From CAZJHX01 sp964545715 (GTDB lineage: Bacteria; Myxococcota_A; UBA9042; GCA-2863065), in contig CAZJHX010000258.1 of the NCBI GenBank assembly GCA_964545715.1, positions 1 to 9,696 on the forward strand: a stretch of DNA of 9,696 nt. Direction: 5' to 3'. Each line of letters begins with the position of its first letter. The stretch's first letter is position 1. The position numbers and the translations under genes are program-made. Under the pieces are notes generated by a model. The model had not been told where the DNA came from and searched no databases. It worked only from the letters and a program-made list of their open reading frames with translations. This document shows, piece after piece, positions 8,536-9,696 of the stretch.

Positions 8536-9696
8536 ATGCGTTACCCAATTCTGGCGTGGGCGGACCACACCCCCTCCGATCGCGAGCGCATGCGCCGCGT
8601 CCTGGCCCTGTTCGACGAGCCCGGAACCATTGACGAGATGGGTCTGGGCGTTGTCCGAGATCTATTCTCTGATGCGCTGTTCCCGGGCACATCGAGCATC
8701 CAGACCCGGCTGCGCTACGTCTTCTTCATCCCTTGGCTCTACCAGCGGCTCAGGCGTGAGAAGGCCTCCACCATCGCCGACAAGGCGCGCCAGGCCGAGC
8801 TGCACCTTATCGCACCGCTCATGAACAACGCGGACAACGAGGGAGCGCTTGGCAGCAGCGCCGGGTTCGAGTTGAAGCGACTGCCGAGCGGGGTGTATTG
8901 GGCCGCCCTGGGACGATGGGGGATCTTCTTGCGTCCGCAAAGCCGTGCCCAATACCACCGTCGTTTTCGCCGTCGCGGCGTACGCGCACAAGACACGCCC
9001 GACGATCCGGGTGTGCGTTGGGCCGCCGATCCCGCCTGGCACCGGCGCTTGCCGCGTGCGCCCGAGGACTTTCCCGAAGTGGCTTCATTCGCGCTGACCT
9101 CGGACGAGGCGCAGTTTGTCCAGACACGCTGGGCGGAGCGATGTCCGGGCAGCTTGCTGGCACATCTCGCTCAGGTCGAAGTGGGTCGCGTGTTTTCGCC
9201 CGACGAGCCACTGTGGTCCCTGCCCGAATTGCAGGAAGGGCTGCCGGTGCGGCTCGAGCGCATAGTCAGCATGGCCCGTCGGTTCGCGCTGCTCGTGCAC
9301 GGCGCCCCGCTGCTGTACAACCGCATGCTGGCCGAAAAGCGTGCGAACGAAGACGATTCGGCGCGCGCCGATGGCTACGACGCGCGGCTCGCAAGGTGGG
9401 CGGTTCAATGGGCCGCGGAGGAGCCTTTCGACCTGGAGGATCTCTGGCGTTTCGCCGCCGAGCGCGGGGTTGTGCCCAACTGGCGGCTCCGGACGTTTCT
9501 GGAGCGGTGGACGGCCCTGGTCGGCGAGCATGGGCCGGCGGCGGCGGTCGCGCTTCCCGAGACTCGCCGGCTTGTTCGCGGTCGCGAGTTCGAGTTGAAG
9601 GGGGCTCGCTCCCGATTCGAGAACCCGACGCGGCTGACGACGTGGACGGGTGACGCCGGCACCAGCCGCATGGAATACCGCTGGTTCAGGGTCCGC
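8536..9696 (+). CDS. DUF6361 family protein, 3'-partial
   Basis: The frame starts at ATG 8536 and is open to the right edge, giving 387 residues. Family recognition is from memory of the DUF6361 pattern: an N-terminal LAWADHTPSDRERM (W8, D10), then GLGVVRDLFSDALFPGTSSI (36-55), QTRLRYVFFIPWLYQRL (56-72), a mid-region run of arginines (QYHRRFRRRGVR, 164-175) and a C-terminal LKGARSRFENPTRL close to the usual end. Members are about 400 residues as I recall, so perhaps a few dozen are missing. No signal peptide, clear transmembrane segment, Walker motif or nuclease motif is visible, so it is probably a cytoplasmic protein. Function is unknown. It starts 15 bases after recD on the same strand with no promoter or terminator between, so co-transcription with recCBD is likely. 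No clear Shine-Dalgarno precedes the ATG, so it may depend on reinitiation after recD. The start is supported by the family N-terminus beginning right there, and no in-frame start lies between the recD stop and 8536. Confidence 0.8.
   Translation, partial: MRYPILAWADHTPSDRERMRRVLALFDEPGTIDEMGLGVVRDLFSDALFPGTSSIQTRLRYVFFIPWLYQRLRREKASTIADKARQAELHLIAPLMNNADNEGALGSSAGFELKRLPSGVYWAALGRWGIFLRPQSRAQYHRRFRRRGVRAQDTPDDPGVRWAADPAWHRRLPRAPEDFPEVASFALTSDEAQFVQTRWAERCPGSLLAHLAQVEVGRVFSPDEPLWSLPELQEGLPVRLERIVSMARRFALLVHGAPLLYNRMLAEKRANEDDSARADGYDARLARWAVQWAAEEPFDLEDLWRFAAERGVVPNWRLRTFLERWTALVGEHGPAAAVALPETRRLVRGREFELKGARSRFENPTRLTTWTGDAGTSRMEYRWFRVR

Noticed and set aside
1..9696. CRISPR arrays, tRNA or rRNA genes, insertion sequences, attachment sites
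   Set aside because: None seen on either strand; the window is filled by four protein genes with at most 15 bases between them.

Overview
The window is a contiguous stretch of a high-GC bacterial chromosome (roughly two thirds G+C by eye), densely coded on the + strand with almost no intergenic DNA. It holds a recC-recB-recD operon followed 15 bases later by a gene of the uncharacterised DUF6361 family. Both outer genes are cut by the window edges.

Layout: recC (1-3167, first ~48 codons missing) ends in an ATGA overlap with recB (3164-6773). recB overlaps recD (6766-8520) by 8 bases. The DUF6361 gene starts at 8536 and runs off the right edge. A run of ten Ns (6415-6424) lies in the RecB nuclease domain and appears to shift the frame. 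Counting shows that nine unknown bases would restore the family spacing exactly, so recB is probably intact and the shift comes from the placeholder length.

Function: RecB (3'-5' helicase plus the single nuclease), RecC (scaffold and Chi scanner) and RecD (5'-3' helicase) form the RecBCD enzyme. It resects double-strand breaks, loads RecA and degrades linear foreign DNA. All helicase motifs of RecB and RecD and the catalytic H/D/D/K residues of the RecB nuclease are present, so the complex looks active. RecC positions matching several E. coli Chi-contact residues are substituted, which suggests a different Chi sequence or none.

Organism: the gene order recC-recB-recD without ptrA, and the high GC, argue against an enterobacterium. 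They fit an actinobacterium, a myxococcal or other former deltaproteobacterium, or a high-GC gammaproteobacterium. The sequence alone does not settle this. The main open question is whether the DUF6361 protein works with RecBCD, for example in phage defence, or is only a neighbour.
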